A stretch of 64,000 nt of DNA from a bacterium D16-36 (GTDB lineage Bacteria > Bacillota > Clostridia > Lachnospirales > Lachnospiraceae). The first letter of the stretch is position 1; each line of letters opens with the position of its first letter. The notes under the pieces are model-generated. The model had not been told where the DNA came from, did not search any database, and was given only the letters and a program-made list of their open reading frames with translations. Location of the stretch: assembly GCA_003611745.1 (NCBI GenBank), contig RAYF01000007.1, positions 102,627-166,626 of the forward strand. Reading direction: 5' to 3'. The position numbers were made by a program, and so were the translations under genes. Of the stretch, positions 53,856 through 63,310 are shown piece after piece.

Positions 53856-54834
53856 CGCCTTCCTGATAAATCCGTTCCACGATTGTTCCAATTTCTTCCT
53901 CCTCCGTCACTATATCTTTCGGCCCATGCCCCATAAGTTCCGCGAGCAAAATATTTGCAGACTGTTTTGACACCTTATATATTTTTTTGTATGGTGTATT
54001 TTCCATCAGGACTGCAGTTGGCGTCTTTATATCCAGATTCCCCACAGGTAAAGCAAATGTCACAGCAATCCTCTTGTTTTTTTGATACCCCTCAAACAGT
54101 CCATCCGTAGCACCATCATAAATTTTAACGCCACGGTTAATTACAACCGTTCTTTTACACAATGTCCGAATATCTTCCATATAGTGTGAAGTCAGTAGAA
54201 TAGCCGTTCCATTCTCTTCATTTATTATTTTCAAAAAACTTCGTATCTGCATAGAGGCTACCGCATCTAAACCAATAGTCGGCTCATCTAAAAATAATAT
54301 TTTAGGATTGTGGATTAACGAAACCATTAGTTCCATTTTCATTCGTTCCCCCAAAGATAAGGTTCTCACCTGAACATCCATCAACTCTCTGACATCAAAA
54401 AGCTCTGTAAAATAACTTTTATTTTTTTGAAAAGCATCTTCCGGAATTTCATAAATCTCCTTAAAGAGATGCAGCGTATCATTGACAGTAAGTTCAAAGA
54501 ACAACTGGCTTTTTTGTCCCATCACGACGGCATATTGCTTTTTAAATTCATTCTTCAAATCATTTGGATAATACCCCATTACATCAATATCACCCTCTGT
54601 AGGTGCAATAATTCCTGTCAACATTTTAATCAGTGTAGTCTTTCCGGCACCGTTCGGGCCAATCATACCAACAAATTCCCCCCGCCCTACAGATAAGTCA
54701 ATCTGATTTACAGCAATTTTCTCCTCATAATCACGTTTCCAAAGGCTGGCGATACTTCCCAGCACTCCTTCCTTTTTCCTGTATCTGCGGTATGTTTTGG
54801 TTAGACGTTCTGTTTTAATCATAATATCATTCAT
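53830..54834 (-). CDS. ABC transporter ATP-binding protein (COG4586-type)
   Basis: A 334-residue ATPase subunit. Walker A GPNGAGKT (59-66), Q-loop MGQKSQLF, signature RTLSLGERMKMEL, Walker B KILFLDEPTIGLD and the H-loop LLTSHYMED are all present, with a C-terminal extension of about 90 residues typical of COG4586 exporters. It appears intact while its permease partner genes are damaged, so the transporter is probably non-functional unless the frameshift is an artefact. Confidence 0.92.
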   Translation of the reverse strand: MNDIMIKTERLTKTYRRYRKKEGVLGSIASLWKRDYEEKIAVNQIDLSVGRGEFVGMIGPNGAGKTTLIKMLTGIIAPTEGDIDVMGYYPNDLKNEFKKQYAVVMGQKSQLFFELTVNDTLHLFKEIYEIPEDAFQKNKSYFTELFDVRELMDVQVRTLSLGERMKMELMVSLIHNPKILFLDEPTIGLDAVASMQIRSFLKIINEENGTAILLTSHYMEDIRTLCKRTVVINRGVKIYDGATDGLFEGYQKNKRIAVTFALPVGNLDIKTPTAVLMENTPYKKIYKVSKQSANILLAELMGHGPKDIVTEEEEIGTIVERIYQEGGGCLGKIS

Positions 54835-54945
54835 TATCTTTCTTCCTTTCTTTTATACCAATCTCATTCCGCCCTGCAGTCGCCAAGTGAAAAGGAACTT
54901 TCAGTTCCTTGCAAACTTGTGTCTGGATCAATGCCTACGCACAAA

Positions 54946-54998
54946 TAAAAACAAAAAAGACCATGGCAGCCCCGTGAGCATAAAATACCATGGTCTTT
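54946..54998 (-). terminator. Rho-independent terminator of the small upstream transcript
   Basis: An 11-bp perfect stem (AAAGACCATGG 54956-54966, CCATGGTCTTT 54988-54998); on the minus strand it is followed by TTTGTTTTTATTTGT. It ends the transcript that starts at the promoter 55327-55355. Confidence 0.8.
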
Positions 54999-55141
54999 CA
55001 ATCAAGATTTTTTAGGAAAACATTTTCTGCCTTCTGCCACTCTGCGTAGCACAAAACAGTAGCGCAGGCCAGTTTAATAACAAGCCCTGACTTCTGCGTT
55101 TTTCTTAAAAAGGCAAAAACAGCATGGCCACACAGCCATGC

Positions 55142-55302
55142 TTAAACAATTTCCATTATATATACCATAATATTAAGCAATTGTAAGGCGAAAACGCCGA
55201 CAATAAAACCGTCGGCAAATGGGCAAACTTCAAGTGTAACACTCAAAATCACCCTTGCAATATTTACTTTGCAATTTTCTCCATCACAATTAAACTTAAC
55301 AT
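55142..55302 (-). other. Short transcript with peptide start (MLSLIVMEKIAK) and overlapping hydrophobic frame
   Basis: GGAGG lies 7 nt before an ATG at 55302 that opens a 12-residue frame (stop 55264-55266). An overlapping frame continues to a TAA at 55142 and encodes a hydrophobic stretch (LLNIMVYIMEIV end). That longer frame's only ATG (55336) lies inside the promoter, so it is not the translated start. Either this is a 12-residue peptide RNA or a frameshifted small membrane-active protein of about 53 residues. Hairpins GCCGAC/GTCGGC (55184-55204) and GCATGGC/GCCATGC (55121-55140) lie downstream. Confidence 0.4.
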
Positions 55303-55326
55303 ATAAATTCCTCCTTATTTTTTTAT

Positions 55327-55355
55327 ATGCTAACATGATATTTATTCTCTGTCAA
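55327..55355 (-). promoter_or_regulatory. Promoter of the short transcript
   Basis: On the minus strand TTGACA (55350-55355), 17-bp spacer, TAGCAT (55327-55332). It is followed by AAGGAGG and an ATG within 30 bp. Confidence 0.6.
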
Positions 55356-55473
55356 GCCAAATTTCCTTTTGAGTTTCCCCATTTTTTGAAATCCAATCAT
55401 CCAAAGGCCTCTATACCAAAGTATTTAGCCAATGTAAGCTGTTGTGATGGCTCTTTTTTCAAGATGAACCTTT

Positions 55474-56472
55474 TTATGCCGGAGCGTGTTCCTGCAAGGA
55501 CACGCCTGATGGCATATCCCAATGCATAGAAAATAAATTTTGGAATATCATAAATTCTTTTAAAACATTCCCTAACTCCATCATAAATATAGTGTCCTCT
55601 TTCTCTGAATCCATAATGCCAATATATCCTGCTGCAAGAGTCGCAAATATATTTAAGTTACGGATAGATTGTAATGACATTACCCTTAAATCTTCCAGTT
55701 CAAACTGCTGCTTTTTAAACTTGAAGTATTCCTCTATCCTCCAACGCATTAAATAAACTTTTGCTGCGATTAAACAAAGTCTTTTCTGTGATTTTTAGAT
55801 TTGTCAGCAATAGCATCGGCTGTGCCCCAAAACCATATACTGCTACCAAAACCAACTCTCTGTTCGGAAATTCACATAATCTCACTGGAATATAGCTAAT
55901 CTTACATTCAATTTTCTTTCCATCCTTGTCCATAAAGTCCATCCGGTAATTTCCCTTACACTTATTTGCCACACTCATAATATTTTGTGTCTTTCCGTTA
56001 TAGATAACATTTCGGTTCTTCTTTGCACGTATGACAAAACCTTCTCATAAACAGACAAAGGCATCTTTTTCCCCTTAGATAAAACCGCTGCTTCAATAGT
56101 ATAATACCCTTTTTTGATTTCACCGGTGCTTCCGTCACGAACATCAGCAATTGCTTCCATCATAGGACTGCATGGTTTCGTAATATCAGAATTGTCTATG
56201 ACAATGACAGCACTTTCTTCATCAATCTGTTTTTTTACTTGTGATACATAATTTTCCATAATGGTTTCTTTTTCTTCAAAAGCAAAAAGATTTCTGGAAA
56301 GTCTCCAGATTGTTTTCTTAAGCGGGATCGTTTCATTTAATGAACGTGCAATCTCGCTCAGATGAACCTTATTCCCTGCCAGAATGCCATAAAGCATCTG
56401 AGTGACGAATTTACACCTTGGTCTGGTGAGCCCTTTGTAAATTTTCCTTATAATTTTGAAAAAGGCATATCC
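55474..56472 (-). pseudogene. IS4-type transposase pseudogene
   Basis: Three consecutive overlapping frames (55975-56472, 55715-55978, 55474-55749) together encode an IS4-like DDE transposase. Motifs are the N-terminal helical region with QMLYGILAGNKVHLSEIA, the first Asp in AVIVIDNSDITKP, the central strand region IPVRLCEFPNRELVLVAVYG, and the C-terminal WRIEEYFKFKKQQFELEDLR with the catalytic Glu. Two frameshifts (near 55976 and 55745) and no start codon at the 5' end show it is dead. No terminal inverted repeats were identified around it. Confidence 0.75.
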
Positions 56473-56643
56473 TGTCAGAAGTATTCACACTTCGTCACGA
56501 TACACCTTTTTCCTGCTACAGTCTGCCGCCGCTCTTCCATATCTGCTTTCGCATATCCCAATGTCTCTTTATACTTTTCAATCTATATTTCACTTAAAAT
56601 CAGCGTAAGCATTTCCATACTATAATTAAAAGTTTCTAAGTCT
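56473..56643. other. Sequence between IS remnant and inverted-repeat element
   Basis: On the minus strand a frame reads MEMLTLILSEI, a TAG, then YKETLGYAKADMEERRQTVA, which might be another broken gene fragment; it has no family I recognise. Otherwise nothing is seen here. Confidence 0.25.
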
Positions 56644-56753
56644 TAGGAACTGTCCAAAAATAACTTTTAATATCACTTGTCTTTTTCCCCAATAGCACCA
56701 CTCAAAGAAAAATCCTACGCACTATTCAAAAGTTATTTATTGACAGCTCCTTA
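56644..56753. mobile_element. Small inverted-repeat element (MITE-like family 2), integrase copy
   Basis: A 110-bp element with imperfect terminal repeats of about 25 bp: left TTAGGAACTGTCCAAAAATA, right complement TAAGGAGCTGTCAATAAATA, both continuing ACTTTT. Its right end provides the TAA stop codon of the integrase gene (56751-56753). The outer 10 bases match those of the 24042-24201 element. Confidence 0.65.
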
Positions 56754-57677
56754 TAATCCTGATAACGTTCTCATCACCAAATCCACATCCTTGTTCTCAA
56801 GTTCCTGAATAATGTGCAGATATGTCTTCTGCGTTGTTGTCATGCTGGCGTGCCCCAATCTGCGGGCAACGCTGGCAATCAACACTCCCGCAAAAAGCAG
56901 TAGGGAGGCATGGGTATGGCGCAGCCCGTGGATTGAGATCACGGAAATGCCGCATGCCTTGCAATGCCTTGTCAGCACATCATTTACTGTAGAATTATAG
57001 ATTTTATCCTGTCCGGCAAAAATAGGCTTATCTTCCGGCAGGCCTTTGACCAGTTCCGAAAACTTGACCACAATCTGCCAGTCAATCTGTATCTTCCTCA
57101 CAGACGACTTGTTTTTCGTGGGCAGGAAACCGCCCTCGCCTTTATAGTCCCATGTCTTGCTGATGGATAAGGTCTGCCTTGCAAAATCAAAATCCCCCGG
57201 CGTTACCGCAAGCGCCTCCGAAAACCTCATGCCCGTCTTGGCAACAAGCAGGATAAACCAATCCCAGTTCGCTTCCTCTTTGATATCAAGATGGGCGATC
57301 AGCGTATGAAGTTCAAACTGGTTTAAGTATTTTATCTTCTTGGTTCTCGGCGTTTTTCCCTTAATAATCGCCTTTCTGGTCGGGTCACGCTCAAGCATCC
57401 CCTCGTCAACAGCATCAAGAATCGCCCCCTTAAGCTGATGGTGGAAATCAAGCGTTGTCTGCCTTTCATGCTCTTTCGCATAATCGTTTAAGAGCTGCTG
57501 GTAGGCGGTTCTTGAAAGTTCGCACAGTTTCAGTTCCGGCGCAAGTTTTTCAACCCACTTCTGCGTCATCAGGTACTTTGACATCGTAGCTTCTCTGATT
57601 GCTCCTTTCTTGTACACGTCTACCCATTGTCTGTAATACTCGCAAAAAAGTGTCTCGCTGTTCATATCTTTTAGCAT
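56751..57677 (-). CDS. Tyrosine recombinase/integrase
   Basis: A 308-residue phage-type integrase. It has a SAM-like N-terminal DNA-binding domain (about 8-100) and a catalytic domain with R151 (KTGMRFSEAL), K189, H250-xx-R253 (SIHGLRHTHAS), H276 (RLGHASMTT) and nucleophile Y286. ATG 57677 has GGAGG 6 nt upstream; the frame extends to 57734. It lies 70 bp after hsdR on the same strand; recombinases at type I RM loci commonly invert hsdS segments, but it could also be a remnant integration module. Confidence 0.92.
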   Translation of the reverse strand: MLKDMNSETLFCEYYRQWVDVYKKGAIREATMSKYLMTQKWVEKLAPELKLCELSRTAYQQLLNDYAKEHERQTTLDFHHQLKGAILDAVDEGMLERDPTRKAIIKGKTPRTKKIKYLNQFELHTLIAHLDIKEEANWDWFILLVAKTGMRFSEALAVTPGDFDFARQTLSISKTWDYKGEGGFLPTKNKSSVRKIQIDWQIVVKFSELVKGLPEDKPIFAGQDKIYNSTVNDVLTRHCKACGISVISIHGLRHTHASLLLFAGVLIASVARRLGHASMTTTQKTYLHIIQELENKDVDLVMRTLSGL

Positions 57678-57747
57678 AAGCTGCCTCCATTTCCTGAAAT
57701 TACTTACGCTGATACAAACAGCAGAAAAGGACAAAACAGCGTCATGT

Positions 57748-60700
57748 TCAGCGGCAGATAAGCGGCTTAATTTCCTCGTCCAGCGTTTTCTTAAGCTCCG
57801 ACATCATCTGTGCATAATATTTGAACTTGGGGAGGGCTTTTTCCTTCTCCGCCTTATAACTGGTAAAATCTATCGTTGCTTTTATCCTGCTCTCATTTGG
57901 TATCTCCCCATTCCTGTAATGGTTTACCGCATACATAACGTCATCTTTTGATGCATACCATGTCAGGCAGAAATCCGTGATCACCCGGTCTATGCAGTCC
58001 TGCTTCATATTCTCCACGATATTTAAGATGGATTTTCCTTTATATTCTTCCGCATCCGCTTCAATCTCATCAATCAGCCCGGACATGATATCCGCAATCT
58101 TCGGGTTATCCCTGTGCAGTTCTTCCAGATACTGCCTTATCTCGCCAATCTTCTTCTGACGTTCTTCGGGCGTAATATCCCCTTCGCCATCGCCCGGCGT
58201 GACAATATTCTGAATCAGATTAATGATGTACTCATAATCTATTTTCGTGCTGCTGTACGCCATCAGCTCATAATCGGAATCTATCTGTACCGATTCAGTG
58301 CCATCCGTTTCCTTATCCAGCCTGCTCTCCTTGATTTCCTCCAGCACATTAACGTAATGCCCCGCATAATCGTCATATTCCTCCTGTGTAATGCCATACC
58401 CTGCAAGCATTCCGTCGGCATAATTTGTAAACGATTTCATCTGGGCAAATAACCTGTCAAAATTCTGGAACATTTTGGCGAATACTTCTTTCTCTTTCAA
58501 CGACATCCCGGAAATTTCCGAAGGAGTCCCGGCCGAAACACGCAGCGCCGAGAGCGCTTTCTTAAACGCAGGCTCTATTTCGTCCCATTCCGCTACCAGC
58601 GCCTCCTTCGTCCCTCCTGCAGAGTACAGCTTTACTGCCTCGTCCACACACTTTTTGAATAATACGGGAGCCTGGAAGGTCACAATCTGTCCGAAGGTTT
58701 TATGTTGATTGTCAAAAATGCGGTTTGTCCTCGAAAAAGCCTGTATCAGGTCGTGGGGCCCCATCGGCTGCCTGTCAATAAAAATAGCTGACATACATGG
58801 GGCGTCAAACCCTGTAAGAAGCCTGTCTACAACAATCACAGTATCAAGCTGCTCGCTCCTGCTCTGGAATTTGGCTGCCTTTCTTGCCAGCCTTTCATTA
58901 AGATTGTCGTTGTAAGTCTGAATCTGGGAAAGTTCATATGTTTTCCCGAACATCGCATTGTAATCATCCAGAGAAGCCTGCATTTTCTGCTGGTTCACCT
59001 GAGAGCCTTCCTCATTCTCGGAAACGGAATAGGTTATGGCAAATTTGGGGAAATCTGGAAGCACTTGCTTTATTTTCTCTTCTATGACAAGAGATGTCTC
59101 CCCATTTTTTACCCTTGACAGCAGTTCATAATATTTCTGTGCCATCTGGATTGAACTTGTCGTAAGGATAGCTTCAAACGTCAGTCCCTTCCCCCTTGGA
59201 AAACCAAGTTTATAATAGGATTTGTTCAGAATGACATCCAGCACTTTCAACATATGCGCCTCATTGTCATATGCGCTGCTGTCTGTTTCATCCGCAATAT
59301 TCTTAGATCCGTTGTGTTCCACCTGAAACCCTAGAACAGCCCTGTCGTGAATTGCATTTTGTATGGTGTATTTATGTAAGCATTTCCCATACATTTCTTC
59401 TGTCGTCCTCGGCAAATCCCCCATCTGCGGATATGGGTTCTCTGCAAATCTGGGCGTTCCGGTAAATCCGAACCACAGGGAATTGCCAAAAAATCTTTCC
59501 AGTTCCCTTTTCGTCTTTGGAGATACAGCTCTGTGGCACTCGTCTACGACAAATGCAATCTTTAGATTCCGTATTTTCTGGTATTCCGATGTGTCCTCCG
59601 AAAGCCTCTTTGAAATCAGCCTCTGCAGTTTTTGGATGGTTGTCACAATCACCTGCCTGTCGCCTGATTTCAATTTTTTCTTCAGATCGCCCACATTATC
59701 CGTTTTATCAACATCCACCAAATCATTGTTTGCATAAGCCTGAAACGCCATTGTGGTCTGGTTGTCCAAATCTTTGCGGTCAATCAAGAATACAGCCTTG
59801 TCAATGGCAGGTATGTCCATCAGCAGATTCCTTGTCGCCTTATACGAGGTCAGCGTTTTCCCGGAACCTGTCGTATGCCACACATAGCCAGATCTGCCTG
59901 TTTTGGACGCTTCACGGATTGCCTCAATTGCATGGATCTGGTAAGGCCGCAGCAGAATCAGTTTTTTTGCCTTTTCATCCAACACGGTATATCTCGCAAC
60001 CATCTCGTGAGCTTCCGGGATGCGGAGCACGCATTTTGCAAAATCAATATAATCCGATACCGGGTTATTGTCTTTATTCAGCCAGCTGCTGATAAATTCC
60101 TTTTTCAATTCCGTATCACTTGCAGCGGAAAAATATTTCGTATCCACGCCGTTACTGATGACAAACATCTGTACTGCCGAAAAAATACCCGTAAATTTCC
60201 CTTCTCCGATATATTTCTTAATCTGCCAGAATCCGTCCATATAGGAGTGCTGCTTATTTTTCAGTTCGATATGTATCATGGGAAGCCCGTTGATTAAAAG
60301 CGACACGTCAAACCGTCTGTCCCTTGCGGAGGCTTTGCTGTCCTCATCTGTCTTTAATGCACTGTACTGGTTGATGACCTCATAAACACTGCTGCCACCC
60401 GCAATATGCTCATGATTCATCACCACGAGGTGGAGGCGCTCCGTATCCCTCTGCACATGCACCTGGACTTTTCCGTTCTCTCCTACCAGCCACTCGCCCG
60501 CCCTGTAAAATGATGAAAACTGAAGCTGGTTCTTTACCTGTTCAAACTCGCTTTCTGTCAGAGATTCCCCATTCAGCCTGTCTTTATTGTTCTGCTCAAG
60601 AATATATTTGAAATTTGCCCATAAATCATTTTCCGATTTCAAATCTTCCCTGTATACCCACTGTGAATCTCCGTAGATAAGCTGTTCTATTAGTTTCTTT

Positions 60701-61365
60701 TCAATCATTGACTCTAATTCCGGCATTTTTATCTTCTCCTTTGCTATTATAATTTCAATTTTCATGTAATTTAGGGCATTTTTAGTGCAAATATACTTAC
60801 GCTGGTGAAGGGTGATGAGGTGGTCAAGGACTTGAAAATACTCACCTATTTTGTCCTGTTCTTCAACAGACGGCATTGAGATAGGCGTATCTGATAGCTG
60901 AGTAATTGTATAATGTGCAATAGTTCCCACATGAGAAATACTTCCCAAATAACTTCTAAATGAAAGGGACAGAAAAAATTCGTATACAAAATATGGATTA
61001 AACTTTCCCTGATTTTTTATCCACAACAAGTCTGCATCTTTTGTATAAAGTGGGGCGTTATCAGGCACAATATAAGGATTTCCAACAGAGCCACCACCAG
61101 TGACAAGAATATCACCTTCTTCCAATTTGCCCGAAACTGATGATAACTTTTCATATAATTCTTCAGAAATAAAAGCTTTATCATTTTCAGTCCCATTTAT
61201 TGCTGCCATCACATCACTTGACCTATAAAAAGGAACGCCTTCTGTAGTCCACTCTCCTTTATGGACTCGTGATGCTGATTTTAATTCTGTTATCTCTCCA
61301 AACTTACGCTGTTCCCAAGCTTCTGTGTACCCTTTGAACCTAATCCTCGGTTTATCCATATCCAT
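57748..61365 (-). CDS. HsdS half-subunit fused in frame to HsdR (type I RM)
   Basis: One uninterrupted 1205-codon frame. Residues 1-190 are a half-length HsdS: RIRFKGYTEAWEQRKFGEIT start, one target recognition domain, and a central conserved helix ending EEQDKIGEYFQVLDHLITLH. After a 23-residue linker, residues 214-1205 are a complete HsdR: nuclease D353...E367-L-K369, P-loop TGSGKT (499-504), DECH box, FGFTGTPRF, LLTGFDAP and QAFSRTNR helicase motifs. An AAAGGAG 9 nt before the in-frame ATG at 60726 allows separate HsdR (992 aa) initiation. The first ATG overlaps the hsdM stop (TAATG). Confidence 0.85.
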   Translation of the reverse strand: MDMDKPRIRFKGYTEAWEQRKFGEITELKSASRVHKGEWTTEGVPFYRSSDVMAAINGTENDKAFISEELYEKLSSVSGKLEEGDILVTGGGSVGNPYIVPDNAPLYTKDADLLWIKNQGKFNPYFVYEFFLSLSFRSYLGSISHVGTIAHYTITQLSDTPISMPSVEEQDKIGEYFQVLDHLITLHQRKYICTKNALNYMKIEIIIAKEKIKMPELESMIEKKLIEQLIYGDSQWVYREDLKSENDLWANFKYILEQNNKDRLNGESLTESEFEQVKNQLQFSSFYRAGEWLVGENGKVQVHVQRDTERLHLVVMNHEHIAGGSSVYEVINQYSALKTDEDSKASARDRRFDVSLLINGLPMIHIELKNKQHSYMDGFWQIKKYIGEGKFTGIFSAVQMFVISNGVDTKYFSAASDTELKKEFISSWLNKDNNPVSDYIDFAKCVLRIPEAHEMVARYTVLDEKAKKLILLRPYQIHAIEAIREASKTGRSGYVWHTTGSGKTLTSYKATRNLLMDIPAIDKAVFLIDRKDLDNQTTMAFQAYANNDLVDVDKTDNVGDLKKKLKSGDRQVIVTTIQKLQRLISKRLSEDTSEYQKIRNLKIAFVVDECHRAVSPKTKRELERFFGNSLWFGFTGTPRFAENPYPQMGDLPRTTEEMYGKCLHKYTIQNAIHDRAVLGFQVEHNGSKNIADETDSSAYDNEAHMLKVLDVILNKSYYKLGFPRGKGLTFEAILTTSSIQMAQKYYELLSRVKNGETSLVIEEKIKQVLPDFPKFAITYSVSENEEGSQVNQQKMQASLDDYNAMFGKTYELSQIQTYNDNLNERLARKAAKFQSRSEQLDTVIVVDRLLTGFDAPCMSAIFIDRQPMGPHDLIQAFSRTNRIFDNQHKTFGQIVTFQAPVLFKKCVDEAVKLYSAGGTKEALVAEWDEIEPAFKKALSALRVSAGTPSEISGMSLKEKEVFAKMFQNFDRLFAQMKSFTNYADGMLAGYGITQEEYDDYAGHYVNVLEEIKESRLDKETDGTESVQIDSDYELMAYSSTKIDYEYIINLIQNIVTPGDGEGDITPEERQKKIGEIRQYLEELHRDNPKIADIMSGLIDEIEADAEEYKGKSILNIVENMKQDCIDRVITDFCLTWYASKDDVMYAVNHYRNGEIPNESRIKATIDFTSYKAEKEKALPKFKYYAQMMSELKKTLDEEIKPLICR
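60727..60745 (-). promoter_or_regulatory. Internal ribosome binding site for HsdR
   Basis: On the minus strand AAAGGAGAAGATAAAA directly precedes the ATG at 60724-60726, which begins the conventional HsdR N-terminus MPELESMIEKKLIEQLIYG. It lies inside the longer HsdS-HsdR frame and would permit production of free HsdR. Confidence 0.75.
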
Positions 61366-62304
61366 TACCTCTCAATCATCTTAATCAAATCATTTAGCGT
61401 TTGATTGATATTTTCATCAGAAGAAGTCAGGTCTCTCATCAGGGATACAAATTCCCCCTGAATCCGGTTGATTTCTTTCTCTGTCTGCTCCATATCGCTC
61501 AGAAGGGCTTTCAGGTCTATTTCTTTCTCCTTCTCAAAATTGTCCACATATCTGGGAATATTCAAATTGAAGTCATTCTTTTCAATATCCTCAAACTCCG
61601 CAAGGAAAGACTCTTTTTCCACGTTTTCCCGCCTGTTGTATAGTTCTATGACAGAATCAATATGCTCGTCCGTCATTGCGTTCTGCTTTTTCCCTTTTTC
61701 AAATTTCCGGGATGCGTCTATAAACAATACATCCCGTCCGTCCCTATGTTTTTTCAGCACGATAATGCAGGTGGGAATGGACGTGTTGTAAAATAAATTT
61801 GCCGGAAGCCCGATCACTGCATAGATATTTCCGGCACGGAGCAGTTTTTCCCTTATTTTCCTTTCTGCTGCGCCCCGGAACAAAACCCCGTGGGGTAATA
61901 CGATTGCCATTGTTCCGCTGCTTTTCAGGTGGTACAGTCCATGCAGCAGAAACGCATAATCAGCTTTCGACTTCGGCGCTAACACGCCGTAATCGCTAAA
62001 CCTTTCATCTTGAAGGAATCCAGCAGCGGCACTCCAGTTTGCCGAGTACGGCGGATTCATGAGCACCATGTTGAAATCGGTTTCCTCATCCGTAGGCCAG
62101 TCCCCGTCAAGGGTATCACCATTGCGGAGCTTCTGGTTCTCAGGCACGATGCCATGCAGGAACATATTCATTCTTGCAAGGTTATAGGTAGACGTCATCA
62201 GTTCCTGCCCGTAATATCTAATATAGTCCGGCTCTGCGGCGTATTTCTTTGCATTCAGCAGAAGGGAACCGGAACCCATACAGGGATCATACACCGACAG
62301 CCCC
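61365..62304 (-). pseudogene. hsdM, 3' part (methyltransferase catalytic half)
   Basis: The C-terminal half of a type I N6-adenine methyltransferase: VYDPCMGSGSLLLNAKK (SAM motif I), YYGQEL, the catalytic NPPY in NMVLMNPPYSANW, and a coiled-coil C-terminus (about 250-309). It is in a different frame from the N-terminal half; the break is at the GGGG run (CCCC at 62301-62304), where one extra G would restore EANRGLSVYDPCMG. The first ATG in this frame (62294) has no SD, so alone it would not be made. Confidence 0.85.
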
Positions 62305-62962
62305 TATTTGCCTCCTGCCCTGCAATCGCAATCCTTATCAGGATTTTTGACACTGCCTGAGGCGTGTAAAATTCTTCCGCCTTTTTGCCTGTTTCGGAGG
62401 CAAACTGTCCTATTAAATATTCATAGGCGTTTCCAAGAACGTCCGAATCCGTATTCAGAAGGTCAGCCCTGTCAATTTCCCTGATCAGGCTTGATATGGT
62501 ATCGCTCTGTTTCTGATCCCCTGCCCCCAGACGGTTGGAATACAGGTCAATATCGGTAAACAGATCCGCGAACAGCGAATCGCTCTGCTCAATGTTGTTA
62601 AAGGCTTTCTGAAGCTGTTCACGGCTGAATGCATTATTCCTTGCCGCATCCGCAAAACAGGTATACGTCAGATCCGGCTCAATGACATAATGGCATTCCT
62701 CCCTGACCTGTTCTTTTAGTTCCTCCGCACTCTCATCCCCCAGCGCTTCCCTGTATGCCTCCAGCGCTGCCCTTAAGCTTTGCGGCTTTTCATCATAAAT
62801 CAAATCATATGCCTTAATCAGGAAAGAATCTGACAGGTATTTGTAAAATACAATGCCCAGCAGATAATCCTTATACTCATTTGCATCCATTTTGGAACGC
62901 AGGATATCCGCACCGCTCCACAGCACACTGATCAAATCCCTGCTGTTTTCCAGTTCCGCCAT
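62255..62962 (-). pseudogene. hsdM, 5' part (N-terminal helical domain)
   Basis: Encodes about the first 220 residues of HsdM: ISVLWSGADILRSKMDANEY, IVFYKYLSDSF and ASETGKKAEEFYTPQAVSKI, then, past the frameshift, an unrelated tail (CRCMIPVWVPVPFC). ATG 62962 has GGAGG 7 nt upstream. With the downstream part it forms one methyltransferase gene inactivated by loss of a single G, unless that is a sequencing error or a reversible slip. Confidence 0.85.
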
Positions 62963-62975
62963 CTTAATCCCTCCA

Positions 62976-63194
62976 TTATTGTCTTTCAATTTCCACTATG
63001 TCATCCATTCCGCAGCCAAAAGCCATGCAGATCCTTACCAGTACATCCATAGCAACATATTCGTTGTTTACCATCTTAAACACCGTGCTTCTTGCAATGG
63101 AAGCTTCCTCCCTGATCTGCGCCTTTGACATATCCCTGTCAATCAGTATTTTCCACAATGGTTTGTAATTGACTTTTGTTCTCTCATTTACCAT
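62976..63194 (-). CDS. Small XRE-type HTH regulator upstream of hsdM
   Basis: A 72-residue Cro/C1-type helix-turn-helix protein (MSKAQIREEASIARSTVFKM as HTH core). Its stop is 11 bp before the hsdM start. Position and size match controller proteins that precede some type I RM operons and may limit their expression. Full length. Confidence 0.85.
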   Translation of the reverse strand: MVNERTKVNYKPLWKILIDRDMSKAQIREEASIARSTVFKMVNNEYVAMDVLVRICMAFGCGMDDIVEIERQ

Positions 63195-63245
63195 ATAAAA
63201 ATCTCCACGGTTCCGCCCTTACGATTGAATTCAATGACAGGGTAA

Positions 63246-63274
63246 ATTATAGCATATGCCTGTCGAAATTACAA
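63246..63274 (-). promoter_or_regulatory. Promoter of the HTH-hsdMSR operon
   Basis: On the minus strand TTGTAA (63269-63274), 17-bp spacer, perfect TATAAT (63246-63251), about 52 bp before the HTH gene start. Confidence 0.65.
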
Positions 63275-63310
63275 TTATAATGTATGAGAAGTCAAGCAGA
63301 TGCAGGATAC

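Noticed and set aside
55142..55336. 64-codon frame starting MLAYKKIRRN on the minus strand as a normal gene
   Set aside because: Its ATG lies within the -10 region of a good promoter (55327-55332), so it would be upstream of the transcript start; the SD instead serves the ATG at 55302 in another frame.
55474..56472. IS4-type remnant as the source of the MITE termini
   Set aside because: No CACGGAAATC or AGGAACTG pair flanks the transposase remnant itself, so neither MITE family can be tied to it from this window.
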